Source: Acinetobacter piscicola | GTDB taxonomy: Bacteria; Pseudomonadota; Gammaproteobacteria; Pseudomonadales; Moraxellaceae | Direction: 5' to 3' | Length of the DNA: 64,000 nucleotides | Assembly: GCF_015218165.1 (NCBI RefSeq) | Contig: NZ_CP048659.1 | Span: 3,720,001-3,784,000 of the forward strand | In this document: positions 8,439 through 17,185 of the stretch, piece by piece | How the letters are laid out: the number at the start of each line of letters is the position of its first letter | Numbering within the stretch: position 1 is the first letter of the stretch | Notes under the pieces: model-generated | What the model was told of the DNA's origin: nothing | Seen by the model: only the letters and a program-made list of their open reading frames with translations | Database searches by the model: none | Program-made: the position numbers and the translations under genes

Positions 8439-9545
8439 TTAGTCATTGCCACCTCTATTCATCAAAATTTTATATCCTTTAAAACCAACACCTACAATAT
8501 TAAATGCATCTGTATATGAGATACGATCATGATTTACTGCATTCATTACATATTTAAAAAATCTATTATCGACCCTAAATCTAATGTTATTTGTATAACT
8601 TCCACCATTAGATTCACTTGGTAAAAAACGTTCAAGACTTTCCTTTAGGTCTCTAGTTCTACTCTGGTATTCTTCGCGTGTTATTTTATTTAAGTCCAAT
8701 AGTCTTCTAATAATTACAAATTCACTGACTTTAAATTTTCTAGCTAAAAAATTACTATCTGTTGAATTAGACTGTAAGAAAATCTCTTGGGGAACTAAAA
8801 TTTCTGCTGTTACTTTATTTATAAATGCTTCAGTTCGATCAAATTGATAATCACCAGCATCTACAATATTAAATATTTCTTCAGTACCTACAAAAATATG
8901 CACTAACTCATGTACTAATGTAAAAAGTTGCCCAGTCTTAGTATCCTTTTGATTAATAAAAATTATAGGGGCTTTATGGTCAAGTAATACAAAACCTCGG
9001 AATTCCTTCACACTAAGAGGACGATGTGTATTGTCTTTCACTTTACCATTAAAAAAAACAAATACACCAATATCATTAATCTTATCACGTAGATAGTTTA
9101 ATGGATTATCAGCCTGATTCTGAAAAAACAAAGGAATTTCTAGCTTATTACGTATTTTTTGAGCCACCTCTAGAAAATTGGAATCAATAGAAAATTGACC
9201 TACAAAATCTAAATTGTCAGTAATTTCATTCTTCAAAAATTCCTGTTTGATTTCCATTTCTGCAATGGTGTCTCTTAACTCTTCACTTGCTTCATCGATT
9301 GAATCTGACTCAAGTGTCCTGAAGTCCAATCGCTTGATGTCAATATCAATAGTTTTATTCAGTAATAAAAGACCCGTTGGAACATTAATCTTTTTTGCTA
9401 TTTCAGATAACTGATTAAAAGTTGGCTGTTTTTCTCCACTTAAAAATTGATCTAAATTATTAATTTTCGTTCTTAAAACACTCAAAGAAATTTGGGCATT
9501 TTGAACATAATAATTCAATGTGTTGGTGTCGATATGCATTGACAT
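8439..9545 (-). CDS. ImmA/IrrE-type metallopeptidase with N-terminal helix-turn-helix
   Basis: A zinc-peptidase motif HELVH occurs in TLVHELVHIFVGTEE, preceded by an XRE-like region (LDQFLSGEKQPTFNQLSEI) near the N-terminus. Proteins of this build next to DUF4411 PIN genes act as their regulator or antitoxin. I chose the ATG at 9545, which has GAGGAGGG just upstream; the frame extends 12 codons further. The gene ends 8 bases inside the start of the PIN gene. Since the toxin is broken, this partner is now an orphan. Confidence 0.85.
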   Translation of the reverse strand: MSMHIDTNTLNYYVQNAQISLSVLRTKINNLDQFLSGEKQPTFNQLSEIAKKINVPTGLLLLNKTIDIDIKRLDFRTLESDSIDEASEELRDTIAEMEIKQEFLKNEITDNLDFVGQFSIDSNFLEVAQKIRNKLEIPLFFQNQADNPLNYLRDKINDIGVFVFFNGKVKDNTHRPLSVKEFRGFVLLDHKAPIIFINQKDTKTGQLFTLVHELVHIFVGTEEIFNIVDAGDYQFDRTEAFINKVTAEILVPQEIFLQSNSTDSNFLARKFKVSEFVIIRRLLDLNKITREEYQSRTRDLKESLERFLPSESNGGSYTNNIRFRVDNRFFKYVMNAVNHDRISYTDAFNIVGVGFKGYKILMNRGGND

Positions 9546-9665
9546 TACATTCCCTCCTCTATGCCCATTTGACCTTGTCATATGCTAACATAAATTAACT
9601 GTGCAATACTGTCTATAAACATTAACAACAGCACGGCACAATTTGACGTGAAATTTTAAATAGAA

Positions 9666-12600
9666 CTATTTTGAAACCTTCTTTTTCGTCCGTGTATAAA
9701 TATGCTTAGCCAATCGCTTAGCAACCTTTTTACGCAATTCATCCGTACTCATTACCTTATTACAGACTTCCTCATTTCCTGCAAGTCGAACAAGAAACAG
9801 ATCAATTAACTTTCCAGATAAATACTCTGTAAAACTATCTAGAGAGTTTGCATTCACCGCTTGTACGATCTCTTCATTTTCAATAGCTGCTTGCTCAACC
9901 TGATCAAAGAACAATTGATCAGCTACTGTAAAATCAGTGCCAAAAGCTTCATTCAATTCATCAATCAGATGCGATACATTATCTGTAGACTCTGCCTGCC
10001 CTGTTCCCACATCCGTTGAACCTTTCAAGGCATTCGCTTCACCATGCCCTAAATCGATACTATTTTCACTTAACTTCTGTAGTCGATAAAATTGAAGTTC
10101 AACAATTTTTGATAAATCAACTTCATTTTCTTTAGAGCCTTTAGGTAACTTTTGTAGTAATGCTTTTAAATACGCATAGCGTTGCTCATGCTCAGAATCT
10201 GTAAAATCCATGATTTGCGAGACAAACAGATATAAATTCAAATAGCTTTGTAATTGGCTTTTAAATAGTTTTTGTTGCTCTTGTTGATGCACAAGATCAT
10301 CAGGATGAATTTTCTTATATTTATCAACAGCACGATCAATAATACTATTCAACTGCTTATGTTCATGCCCCGTTAGCTTGCTTCGATCCTTAAACCAAAT
10401 GTTGGCAAACTCATTTAAATCAGCATCAAAGTAAAACTTCCATTGATCCAACGTATGACCAAGCTCATTCAACTTTTGCTCATTTGGAATATCACCAAGT
10501 TTTGTCAGCTCGTAAAATGGCTTAAATGCTTTATAAATATCTTCATGGGTATTCACAAAATCCAATACAAAAGTATCTTCTTTACCATAAGCACAACGGT
10601 TTAGACGAGATAAGGTTTGTACTGCTTGGATTCCTGATAACTTCTTATCTACAAACATGGTGTGTAGTAAGGGCTGGTCAAATCCTGTTTGATATTTTTC
10701 AGCAACCAAGAGTACTTGATAATCATCAGTATCAAATTGATCTGGAAGCTCAGTTTCTTTAAAACCATTCATTTTAGGTTCTGTATATTCAGTACCATCA
10801 ACCTCTAGTTTTCCAGAAAATGCGACTAAGGATTTAATTCCTGTATACTTTTTTTCTTTAATATATTCATCAAATGCGAGTTTATAGCGTACTGCTTGCT
10901 CACGAGAATTCGTAACAACCATAGCTTTGGCACGACCACCAATTCGATGCATCGTCACAGTTCTAAAATGCTCGACAATGATTTCTACTTTCTGAGCAAT
11001 CACGCTTGGATGCATGGAAACAAAACGAGCCATTAAGGCTTTAGTTTTATTTTTTGCAAGTTCTGGATCATTGTCAGCAATTTTGATTAATTTATAGTAT
11101 TGCCCATAAGTCGTGTAGTTTGCCAGCACATCTAAAATAAAGCCTTCTTGAACCGCCTGCTTCATACTGTAATGATGAAATGGAGCTTCTCCGTTATCAC
11201 CTGCTTCATCAAAGCAAGCGAGTGTTTTCCATTTGGGTGTAGCAGTAAAGGCAAAGAAACTTAAGTTAGGTTGGCGACTACGCTTTGACGCTTCTGCAAA
11301 TAAATGCTTTTTCACGTCATCGGTCAGTTCGCTTTCATCCTCATCGCCATCATCTAAAAACTCTTGAGCAATTGCAGATTCAATCCCATCCTTATTTAGA
11401 ATTTTACGCAATTCCATTGCAGTTTCACCACTTTGTGAACTGTGGGCTTCATCGACAATAACAGCAAAATTCTTACCTTCTGTACTTAAATCAACCTTAA
11501 TGCCTTTTTTCGCTTGAGTACGAATAGACTGCATGATGTATGGGAATTTTTGGATTGTGGTAATAATGATTGGTACATTTGAAGCTAAGGCATTGGTGAG
11601 CTGTAAGGTATTTTCATCAATCTTTTGAACCACACCATCTTTATGCTCAAACTGTGCAATGGTTTCTTGTAACTGTCGATCAAGTACAATACGGTCAGTA
11701 ATCACAATAATGGAATTAAAAATTTTCTGATCATCTGCATTATGCATCGATGCCAATTGGTGTGCGAGCCAAGCAATAGTATTTGATTTGCCTGAGCCTG
11801 CTGAGTGTTGAATTAAGTAATTATGACCTGAACCATTGGCTTTACTGTGTTTCGTTAATTTACGCACAGCATCTAATTGATGGTAACGTGGGAAAATCAT
11901 GGTTTCTTTTTCGATGTATCGAAAACCAGTTTCAGTTCTAATTTTTTTGGTTTCTACACTCAAATGCATGTATCGCGCAAAGATTTCCATAAAGCTATGA
12001 CGAGCTAAAGTTTCTGTCCACAGGTAATGCGTGCGTACATCACCTTCTACAGGTGGATTACCCTTACCATTTAAATAACCTTTGTTGAAAGGTAGAAAAA
12101 ATGTATTTTCCCCATCCAACTTGGTGGTCATATAGACGTCACAGGTATCTACAGCAAAATGAACTAAGGTACGTTTTTTAAAATCGAATAAACGTCCTTT
12201 TGCATTGCGATCTTTTTTAAATTGAATTTTGGCATCTTCAACATTCCAACCCGATGCTGAAAACTCATTTTTAAGCTCAAGCGTAATCAGTGGAATCCCA
12301 TTGAGTGAAAGCACCATATCTGGAATTTCATTAAATTCTGTATGAAGCTGACGTGTACATTTGAGTACGTTAGCATCGTATTGTTCTTGGGTGGTTTTAT
12401 TGATACTGGTATTGGGTGCAAAGTATGCCATTTTGATTTTTTTACCAAAGCATTTAAAGCCTTGGCGTAAAACCGATAATGCGCCTTCAGTATCTAAGGC
12501 ATGTGCCAAATCATTGACAATACGAGTTTCTGTTTCATCTTTACATGAGTTATGGATTTTTTCCCAAGTTTTTGGTTGCGTTTCCTGAATAAAGGCAACG

Positions 12601-12719
12601 ACATCCTTAGGAAATAAAGCAATTCTTGGGTCATAGTCTTTCGGGTTGCCTTTTACATAACCACCAGCCGTTGTTAAGCTTTGCTCGATGGCTTGTTCAA
12701 AATAATATTCGCTATGCAT
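9666..12719 (-). CDS. hsdR: Type I restriction endonuclease subunit R
   Basis: This 1017-residue protein has the HsdR layout. A PD-(D/E)xK nuclease is seen as IPDMVLSLNGIPLITLELK (residues 132–150). Helicase motifs follow: Walker A SAGSGKSN (306–313), DEAH at 423–426, FFAFTATP, and LSRLNRCAYGKEDTFVLDF in the second helicase domain. It translocates DNA by ATP hydrolysis and cuts unmodified DNA far from the recognition site. It is the last gene of the hsd operon, 36 bases after hsdS. Confidence 0.95.
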   Translation of the reverse strand: MHSEYYFEQAIEQSLTTAGGYVKGNPKDYDPRIALFPKDVVAFIQETQPKTWEKIHNSCKDETETRIVNDLAHALDTEGALSVLRQGFKCFGKKIKMAYFAPNTSINKTTQEQYDANVLKCTRQLHTEFNEIPDMVLSLNGIPLITLELKNEFSASGWNVEDAKIQFKKDRNAKGRLFDFKKRTLVHFAVDTCDVYMTTKLDGENTFFLPFNKGYLNGKGNPPVEGDVRTHYLWTETLARHSFMEIFARYMHLSVETKKIRTETGFRYIEKETMIFPRYHQLDAVRKLTKHSKANGSGHNYLIQHSAGSGKSNTIAWLAHQLASMHNADDQKIFNSIIVITDRIVLDRQLQETIAQFEHKDGVVQKIDENTLQLTNALASNVPIIITTIQKFPYIMQSIRTQAKKGIKVDLSTEGKNFAVIVDEAHSSQSGETAMELRKILNKDGIESAIAQEFLDDGDEDESELTDDVKKHLFAEASKRSRQPNLSFFAFTATPKWKTLACFDEAGDNGEAPFHHYSMKQAVQEGFILDVLANYTTYGQYYKLIKIADNDPELAKNKTKALMARFVSMHPSVIAQKVEIIVEHFRTVTMHRIGGRAKAMVVTNSREQAVRYKLAFDEYIKEKKYTGIKSLVAFSGKLEVDGTEYTEPKMNGFKETELPDQFDTDDYQVLLVAEKYQTGFDQPLLHTMFVDKKLSGIQAVQTLSRLNRCAYGKEDTFVLDFVNTHEDIYKAFKPFYELTKLGDIPNEQKLNELGHTLDQWKFYFDADLNEFANIWFKDRSKLTGHEHKQLNSIIDRAVDKYKKIHPDDLVHQQEQQKLFKSQLQSYLNLYLFVSQIMDFTDSEHEQRYAYLKALLQKLPKGSKENEVDLSKIVELQFYRLQKLSENSIDLGHGEANALKGSTDVGTGQAESTDNVSHLIDELNEAFGTDFTVADQLFFDQVEQAAIENEEIVQAVNANSLDSFTEYLSGKLIDLFLVRLAGNEEVCNKVMSTDELRKKVAKRLAKHIYTRTKKKVSK

Positions 12720-12755
12720 GGCATTTCCCCCAAAAAAATATGACCCAATGATTTT

Positions 12756-14084
12756 TTAGTTTAGTTTAAGATTTCGAACATCGATTTTCCCTGTCACCAC
12801 TTGCGTGATTAAGGTTGAGCGATATTCCCTTAAGACCTGAATAGTTTGATGTACTTTATCAACCATACCATCAATGTCGTGAACTCCTTCGGCAATAAAG
12901 TTTGAGATAAACTCCTGCTCTTCTAGAGGAGGCACAGCAACTTTCAAATATGATAACCTTTCAGCTTTGATACCAATAGCAGTCGATCCACTTGAATAGG
13001 TGTACAAACTATCCTGAAAAGATCTAGAAAGCATAAAGTACTTTAAGAATGTATTATTAATAACGTCTTTTTTTCCTCTAAACTTGATAATTCGCTGAGC
13101 TAAAGCTATATCAGTTTTATCAATCTGAGCAATCTCACCTAAAGGTGCTTCGGTTGTTAATAATACATCTCCAATTTCTGGTAAACCTCTAGACATAATA
13201 TCTAAGTACAAATCTTCTTCGACATATTCTTTAGATAACGAATAGTCGATAAAACCATTTTTAATATTTCTCGCTGTTACTAAAAAAACACCCTGTTCGA
13301 CTTTTTCAGGAGTCTTACCACGATAATCAACAATAGAAGCTAATGACTTCTTAAGCCCCATTATTTTCCAATGTTTAGGAATATCACCTATCCATTTAAT
13401 TCCTGTTTTTTTCATCTCTACAGTAGGATTTAAGCCCTTTGTCACCGCATGAGAAATCAAAGCCACTCGTTGTTCAGCCAATTTTTCCAATAGAGTTTCT
13501 TGCTTGGCAATTAAAGCATCAACTTGGGCAAGGCGTTTATCTAAAAAATCTGCAATGAATTTTTGTTCTGATAATGGTAATTCAACAATCGGCAATCGGA
13601 CTAAATCAGTTGAATTAATAGCGGGATAACTTACGCCAACAGAATTCGCGACAATATTTCCCACCATACCTTCTGACTGAATCCAATAACCAATGAATTT
13701 TGAGTCGAACTTTTCTGAAGGTCGAAGCACTGCAAATCCTGTTGAGGCAATTAAATTTTCCTCAGCAGATTCAACATAAGTGATCGCCTTTAGATAAGTA
13801 CGAACAGTAGAAACTAGCACATCACCACTTTTAACCACTCGTCTAGCTCGTGATGGTGCATTTTCAAATAAGAGTTCTTCTTTATGCTTAATACCTTCAG
13901 TCAAAGAAACACTGGAAATGTCAACATATAGAATTTCATAATCTAGCTCAGTGTTCTCACCTAAAGCTTCATCATTGCAAGTGACAGCAAATTTTAATTG
14001 CTTAACATTCCAATGGTTAGGGATTTCCCCTAACCATTGCACGCCACTATCCTTATAACTTTCGTAACGTGGTAACTGGCTCAT
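12756..14084 (-). CDS. hsdS: Type I restriction-modification specificity subunit S
   Basis: The 442-residue protein has two target-recognition halves, each opening with a matching repeat: SGVQWLGEIPNHW near the N-terminus and TGIKWIGDIPKHW in the middle. Each half ends in a coiled region (FLDKRLAQVDALIAKQETLL and the VREYR-type helix near the C-terminus). It determines the bipartite DNA site for both methylation and restriction. Its start overlaps the end of hsdM (ATGA), confirming an operon. Confidence 0.95.
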   Translation of the reverse strand: MSQLPRYESYKDSGVQWLGEIPNHWNVKQLKFAVTCNDEALGENTELDYEILYVDISSVSLTEGIKHKEELLFENAPSRARRVVKSGDVLVSTVRTYLKAITYVESAEENLIASTGFAVLRPSEKFDSKFIGYWIQSEGMVGNIVANSVGVSYPAINSTDLVRLPIVELPLSEQKFIADFLDKRLAQVDALIAKQETLLEKLAEQRVALISHAVTKGLNPTVEMKKTGIKWIGDIPKHWKIMGLKKSLASIVDYRGKTPEKVEQGVFLVTARNIKNGFIDYSLSKEYVEEDLYLDIMSRGLPEIGDVLLTTEAPLGEIAQIDKTDIALAQRIIKFRGKKDVINNTFLKYFMLSRSFQDSLYTYSSGSTAIGIKAERLSYLKVAVPPLEEQEFISNFIAEGVHDIDGMVDKVHQTIQVLREYRSTLITQVVTGKIDVRNLKLN

Positions 14085-16324
14085 GCAGACAGACCTCCTA
14101 ACATCTGCATAATCTCCTGCTCAAGCTGAACAATCTCAGACTTAATTTCCTCTAAAGGACGTGGTGGCTCATAGACATAGAAATGACGGTTAATTGGAAT
14201 TTCATAACCCACTTTAGTTTTACTATAGTCAATCCACGCATCAGCCACATGCGGTAAAACTTCCGCCTTTAAATACGCTTCACAGTGCGTTGTAACCAAT
14301 GGCAATAACTTAGATAAGTCAGGCTCTTTGTCATAATTTACAGGTAAAGGTAAAGTCAAATTGTCAGGGAATGAAACAAGTTCCGTATCACGCAATTGCG
14401 TATCTGGCTCAATATTTCCTTTACTGTCTTTGCAGACATCCGCAGTTTGGTCACGTTCAGACAACGCTTCCAAAATCGCTTTCTTCACAGGTGCACCAAG
14501 TTTAAAACTTAGACCTTTTAGAATTGGCTCAAGCACTTTTAAGAACGCATCACGATTCTTCCAAACCTGATCAGAAATTTTTGCTGTAAGTGCCTTTTTA
14601 ATCGCGTCCTGTTGTAAACGACCTGCTTGCTCCTCTTTCGAAATTTCAGCAGTATCTTTGACTTTCTTACTCTTCGCTAAACTTGCAAAAGCAGATTGAT
14701 CATCCAACAAGGCAATACGTTCAGCAGAAATTGTAAAGTTCAAACGCAAAGGACGTTCTACAGTCAGCTTTAAATAACCGAAATCTTGATTATTGAAAAT
14801 CTTCGAACACACCTTCGCTTCACCAGCATTGGTTTGAATCATTGCACTGGTGTCTTGATCTTTAAATTTCGAATAGAACCTAGTCAGCTCAGCAATGTGG
14901 TCTTTAGATAACTCATGACGCTTGTTACCTAAACTTTTCGCCATTTTCTGATAATGCGCCGTACCATCAATAAGCTGTACCTTACCTTTACGCTGCTCAG
15001 ATTTTTTGTTCGAAATAATCCAAACATAAGTATAAATACCTGTGTTATAGAACATCTGATCAGGTAAAGCGATAATCGCTTCAAGCCAATCATTTTCGAT
15101 AATCCAACGACGAATATTACTTTCACCACTGCCTGCATCACCTGTAAATAATGGTGAACCATTAAATACTACGGCAATACGTGAACCTTCCCCACCATTT
15201 TCAGGCGAAGGCTTCATTTTAGAAATCATGTGTTGAGCGAACAACAATGATCCATCATTGATACGTGGCAAGCCTGCACCAAAGCGACCTGAAAAGCCCT
15301 GTTTCTCTTCTTCATCAATAAATTCTTTTTGGTTTTTCCATTCCACACCAAAAGGAGGATTTGAGAACATATAGTGGAAGTCTTTATCTGCATGACCATC
15401 ACGCGGAACATAACCATCTTTTTCCTTGGCATTTTTCACACCAAGCGTATCGCCATAGACAATGTTTTCAGCAGGTTCATCTTTAATCAACAAGTCAGAA
15501 CAACAGATGGCGTATGACTCAGGGTTATACTCTTGTCCATACATATCAAGGCTAATCTTGTCATTGTATTTCTTAAGAAATTTTTCAGACTCAGACAGCA
15601 TCCCGCCCGTACCAGCCGTAGGGTCGTAAATACTGCGGTGTACGCCAGCTTTAACAAGCTCTTTCTGATCCTCTTCAAAGATCAAATTCACCATCAATTC
15701 AATCACTTCACGAGGCGTAAAGTGATCCCCTGCTTCCTCATTTGCCTGTTCATTGAACTTACGTACTAACTCTTCAAATAAGTAACCCATTTGTAGATTA
15801 CTCACACTACTAGGCGCAAGACTTAAACCTGACTCTACCAAACCATTACGGAACTCTTGGAAAACTTTATACAGACGGTTTGCATCATCAAGTTTTTCAA
15901 TTTCTTTAGCAAACTCAAACTTCGCGAAAATATCCTTTGCTTTAGGTGAAAAACCATCAATATACTTTGTTAAATTTGCCGTAAATTGATCTGGGTCATC
16001 CAACAGTTTTTGTAGATTAAAACCACTGATGTTATAAAGATTTTGTTTACGATTTTTATCCGCAATTTGACTCAACTGCTTTTGTAAAAAGACATTCGGA
16101 TTTTTATCTTGCAAATTCGCCACAGCTTTTTCATAGCATGCTTTCATCTCATCTGCATACGGTGCAAGAATTGCATCAAAACGCCCTAATACAATTAATG
16201 GCAACATCACACGACGATACTGTGGTGGACGATAAGGGCCACGAATAATGTTGGCGATACTCCAGACTAATCCTACAATTTTGCCATGTTGTGAGTGTTG
16301 ATTTACTTCATTTGTCATTTTCAT
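14081..16324 (-). CDS. hsdM: Type I restriction-modification methyltransferase subunit M
   Basis: This N6-adenine methyltransferase has the SAM motif DPTAGTGGM at residues 234–242 and catalytic NPPF at 322–325, with an N-terminal HsdM_N helical domain and a long C-terminal extension (747 residues in total, longer than classical EcoKI HsdM of about 530). GGAGAA directly precedes the ATG. The order M–S–R on one strand and the 4-base overlap with hsdS mark one transcription unit, preceded by a half-size S-like gene. Confidence 0.95.
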   Translation of the reverse strand: MKMTNEVNQHSQHGKIVGLVWSIANIIRGPYRPPQYRRVMLPLIVLGRFDAILAPYADEMKACYEKAVANLQDKNPNVFLQKQLSQIADKNRKQNLYNISGFNLQKLLDDPDQFTANLTKYIDGFSPKAKDIFAKFEFAKEIEKLDDANRLYKVFQEFRNGLVESGLSLAPSSVSNLQMGYLFEELVRKFNEQANEEAGDHFTPREVIELMVNLIFEEDQKELVKAGVHRSIYDPTAGTGGMLSESEKFLKKYNDKISLDMYGQEYNPESYAICCSDLLIKDEPAENIVYGDTLGVKNAKEKDGYVPRDGHADKDFHYMFSNPPFGVEWKNQKEFIDEEEKQGFSGRFGAGLPRINDGSLLFAQHMISKMKPSPENGGEGSRIAVVFNGSPLFTGDAGSGESNIRRWIIENDWLEAIIALPDQMFYNTGIYTYVWIISNKKSEQRKGKVQLIDGTAHYQKMAKSLGNKRHELSKDHIAELTRFYSKFKDQDTSAMIQTNAGEAKVCSKIFNNQDFGYLKLTVERPLRLNFTISAERIALLDDQSAFASLAKSKKVKDTAEISKEEQAGRLQQDAIKKALTAKISDQVWKNRDAFLKVLEPILKGLSFKLGAPVKKAILEALSERDQTADVCKDSKGNIEPDTQLRDTELVSFPDNLTLPLPVNYDKEPDLSKLLPLVTTHCEAYLKAEVLPHVADAWIDYSKTKVGYEIPINRHFYVYEPPRPLEEIKSEIVQLEQEIMQMLGGLSA

Positions 16325-16346
16325 TTCTCCAATTCAAAAATTCGGT

Positions 16347-16940
16347 TTATTGCGCCACTTTGGCTTGCACTAAAATTTGTTCGCTCTTCGCTTGATTGTA
16401 TTCGGCTCTTAAAGCTGTCAATTGTTTGAATATTAAAGCTTCATTGTGTGCTTCTTCGGCAAGTCGAAGAATCTCTTCTTGTTGAAACATAGAAGGAATA
16501 ACTATTTCAGCTTCTTTTAAGGTCGAAATACTAAGCATCATGAGCAATGACCCTCGACTATTCATTTCAAAATAAGATCGCATTGCTTGTGAATGGTTAA
16601 AGTACCAAGCTAAAAATTCGGGTTTTATGTTATCAACATTCAAATTCACAACGATAAATTGATTACTCACAGCAACCTGATCCACTTGCTGACCTTTGAA
16701 CACATATGCTCTTGGTTCCCCACGAGCAACCACAATGAGTGAATTATGCTTTAAATATTGTGGCTTCGAATCATAAGACCACTCAAGATCAACCAGTTGA
16801 TCATCTAAAATAATGACTTGTTCCTTGGTTAAATCCTTAATTTGAATCGTTTTTAAATCAAAAGCATTTACTGATTTTTCAGGGGGGCGTTGCGTAAATC
16901 CTGTATAAATCTCAGCAATATTTTTTAATTTCGTCTCCAT
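16347..16940 (-). CDS. Single-domain HsdS-like specificity protein
   Basis: The 197-residue protein has one target-recognition domain (opening KNIAEIYTGFTQRPPE; STLKEAEIVIPSMFQQEEI near its end) followed by one helical spacer, i.e. half an HsdS. It is 22 bases upstream of hsdM with AAAGGAAAG before its ATG. Half-S proteins can dimerise to form a symmetric specificity subunit, or exchange with a full-length S. Its presence alongside a complete hsdS in the same operon is unusual. Confidence 0.82.
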   Translation of the reverse strand: METKLKNIAEIYTGFTQRPPEKSVNAFDLKTIQIKDLTKEQVIILDDQLVDLEWSYDSKPQYLKHNSLIVVARGEPRAYVFKGQQVDQVAVSNQFIVVNLNVDNIKPEFLAWYFNHSQAMRSYFEMNSRGSLLMMLSISTLKEAEIVIPSMFQQEEILRLAEEAHNEALIFKQLTALRAEYNQAKSEQILVQAKVAQ

Positions 16941-17029
16941 AGTCTTTCCTTTTAATAAACTTGGAGTACTTTGTTATTTTTCAGATATAATCCTATTTAA
17001 CAAAGTCTCCTGTGATTAGTGAGTTTTGT

Positions 17030-17070
17030 TTTGAAAAATTACTGGTTTGGCGATTAGCTAATTTTTCAAA
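17030..17070. repeat. Inverted repeat upstream of hsd operon (12-bp arms)
   Basis: TTTGAAAAATTA at 17030–17041 and TAATTTTTCAAA at 17059–17070 are perfect inverted arms around a 17-base loop, in the 245-base gap between the DUF262 nuclease gene and the half-hsdS gene. No T-run follows, so an operator or RNA structure is as likely as a terminator. Confidence 0.6.
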
Positions 17071-17072
17071 TT

Positions 17073-17110
17073 CACGCAGTAGAACCTCTACTGAAGTTTT
17101 TTACTGCGTG
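17073..17110. repeat. Second inverted repeat upstream of hsd operon
   Basis: CACGCAGTA at 17073–17081 pairs with TACTGCGTG at 17102–17110. A smaller AGTAG/CTACT inverted repeat sits at the left arm and the inner loop, so two alternative folds are possible. It directly follows the 12-bp repeat. Confidence 0.6.
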
Positions 17111-17185
17111 AAATCACTATACGATGTTACTTCCATTAATGCAAATATATTTTGCACTTTTTATCGTACTGCAAAAAATAAAACC

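Larger units (their letters stand above)
6629..8446 (-). pseudogene. DUF4411 PIN-domain toxin split by an IS3-family element
   Basis: The original gene starts at ATG 8446 and reads MTKYLLDTNIYI, the standard PIN opening with its first catalytic Asp. The insertion sequence 7077–8384 then interrupts it about 20 codons in. After removing the IS and the 3-base duplication AAT, the frame rejoins exactly as YYQFDFFPSFWEKI and continues to 6629, giving a 168-residue protein, the normal DUF4411 length. The start overlaps the end of the upstream ImmA-type gene by 8 bases, the typical arrangement of this pair. The toxin must be inactive. The remaining open frame (7039–6629) lacks the first catalytic Asp. 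Confidence 0.88.
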
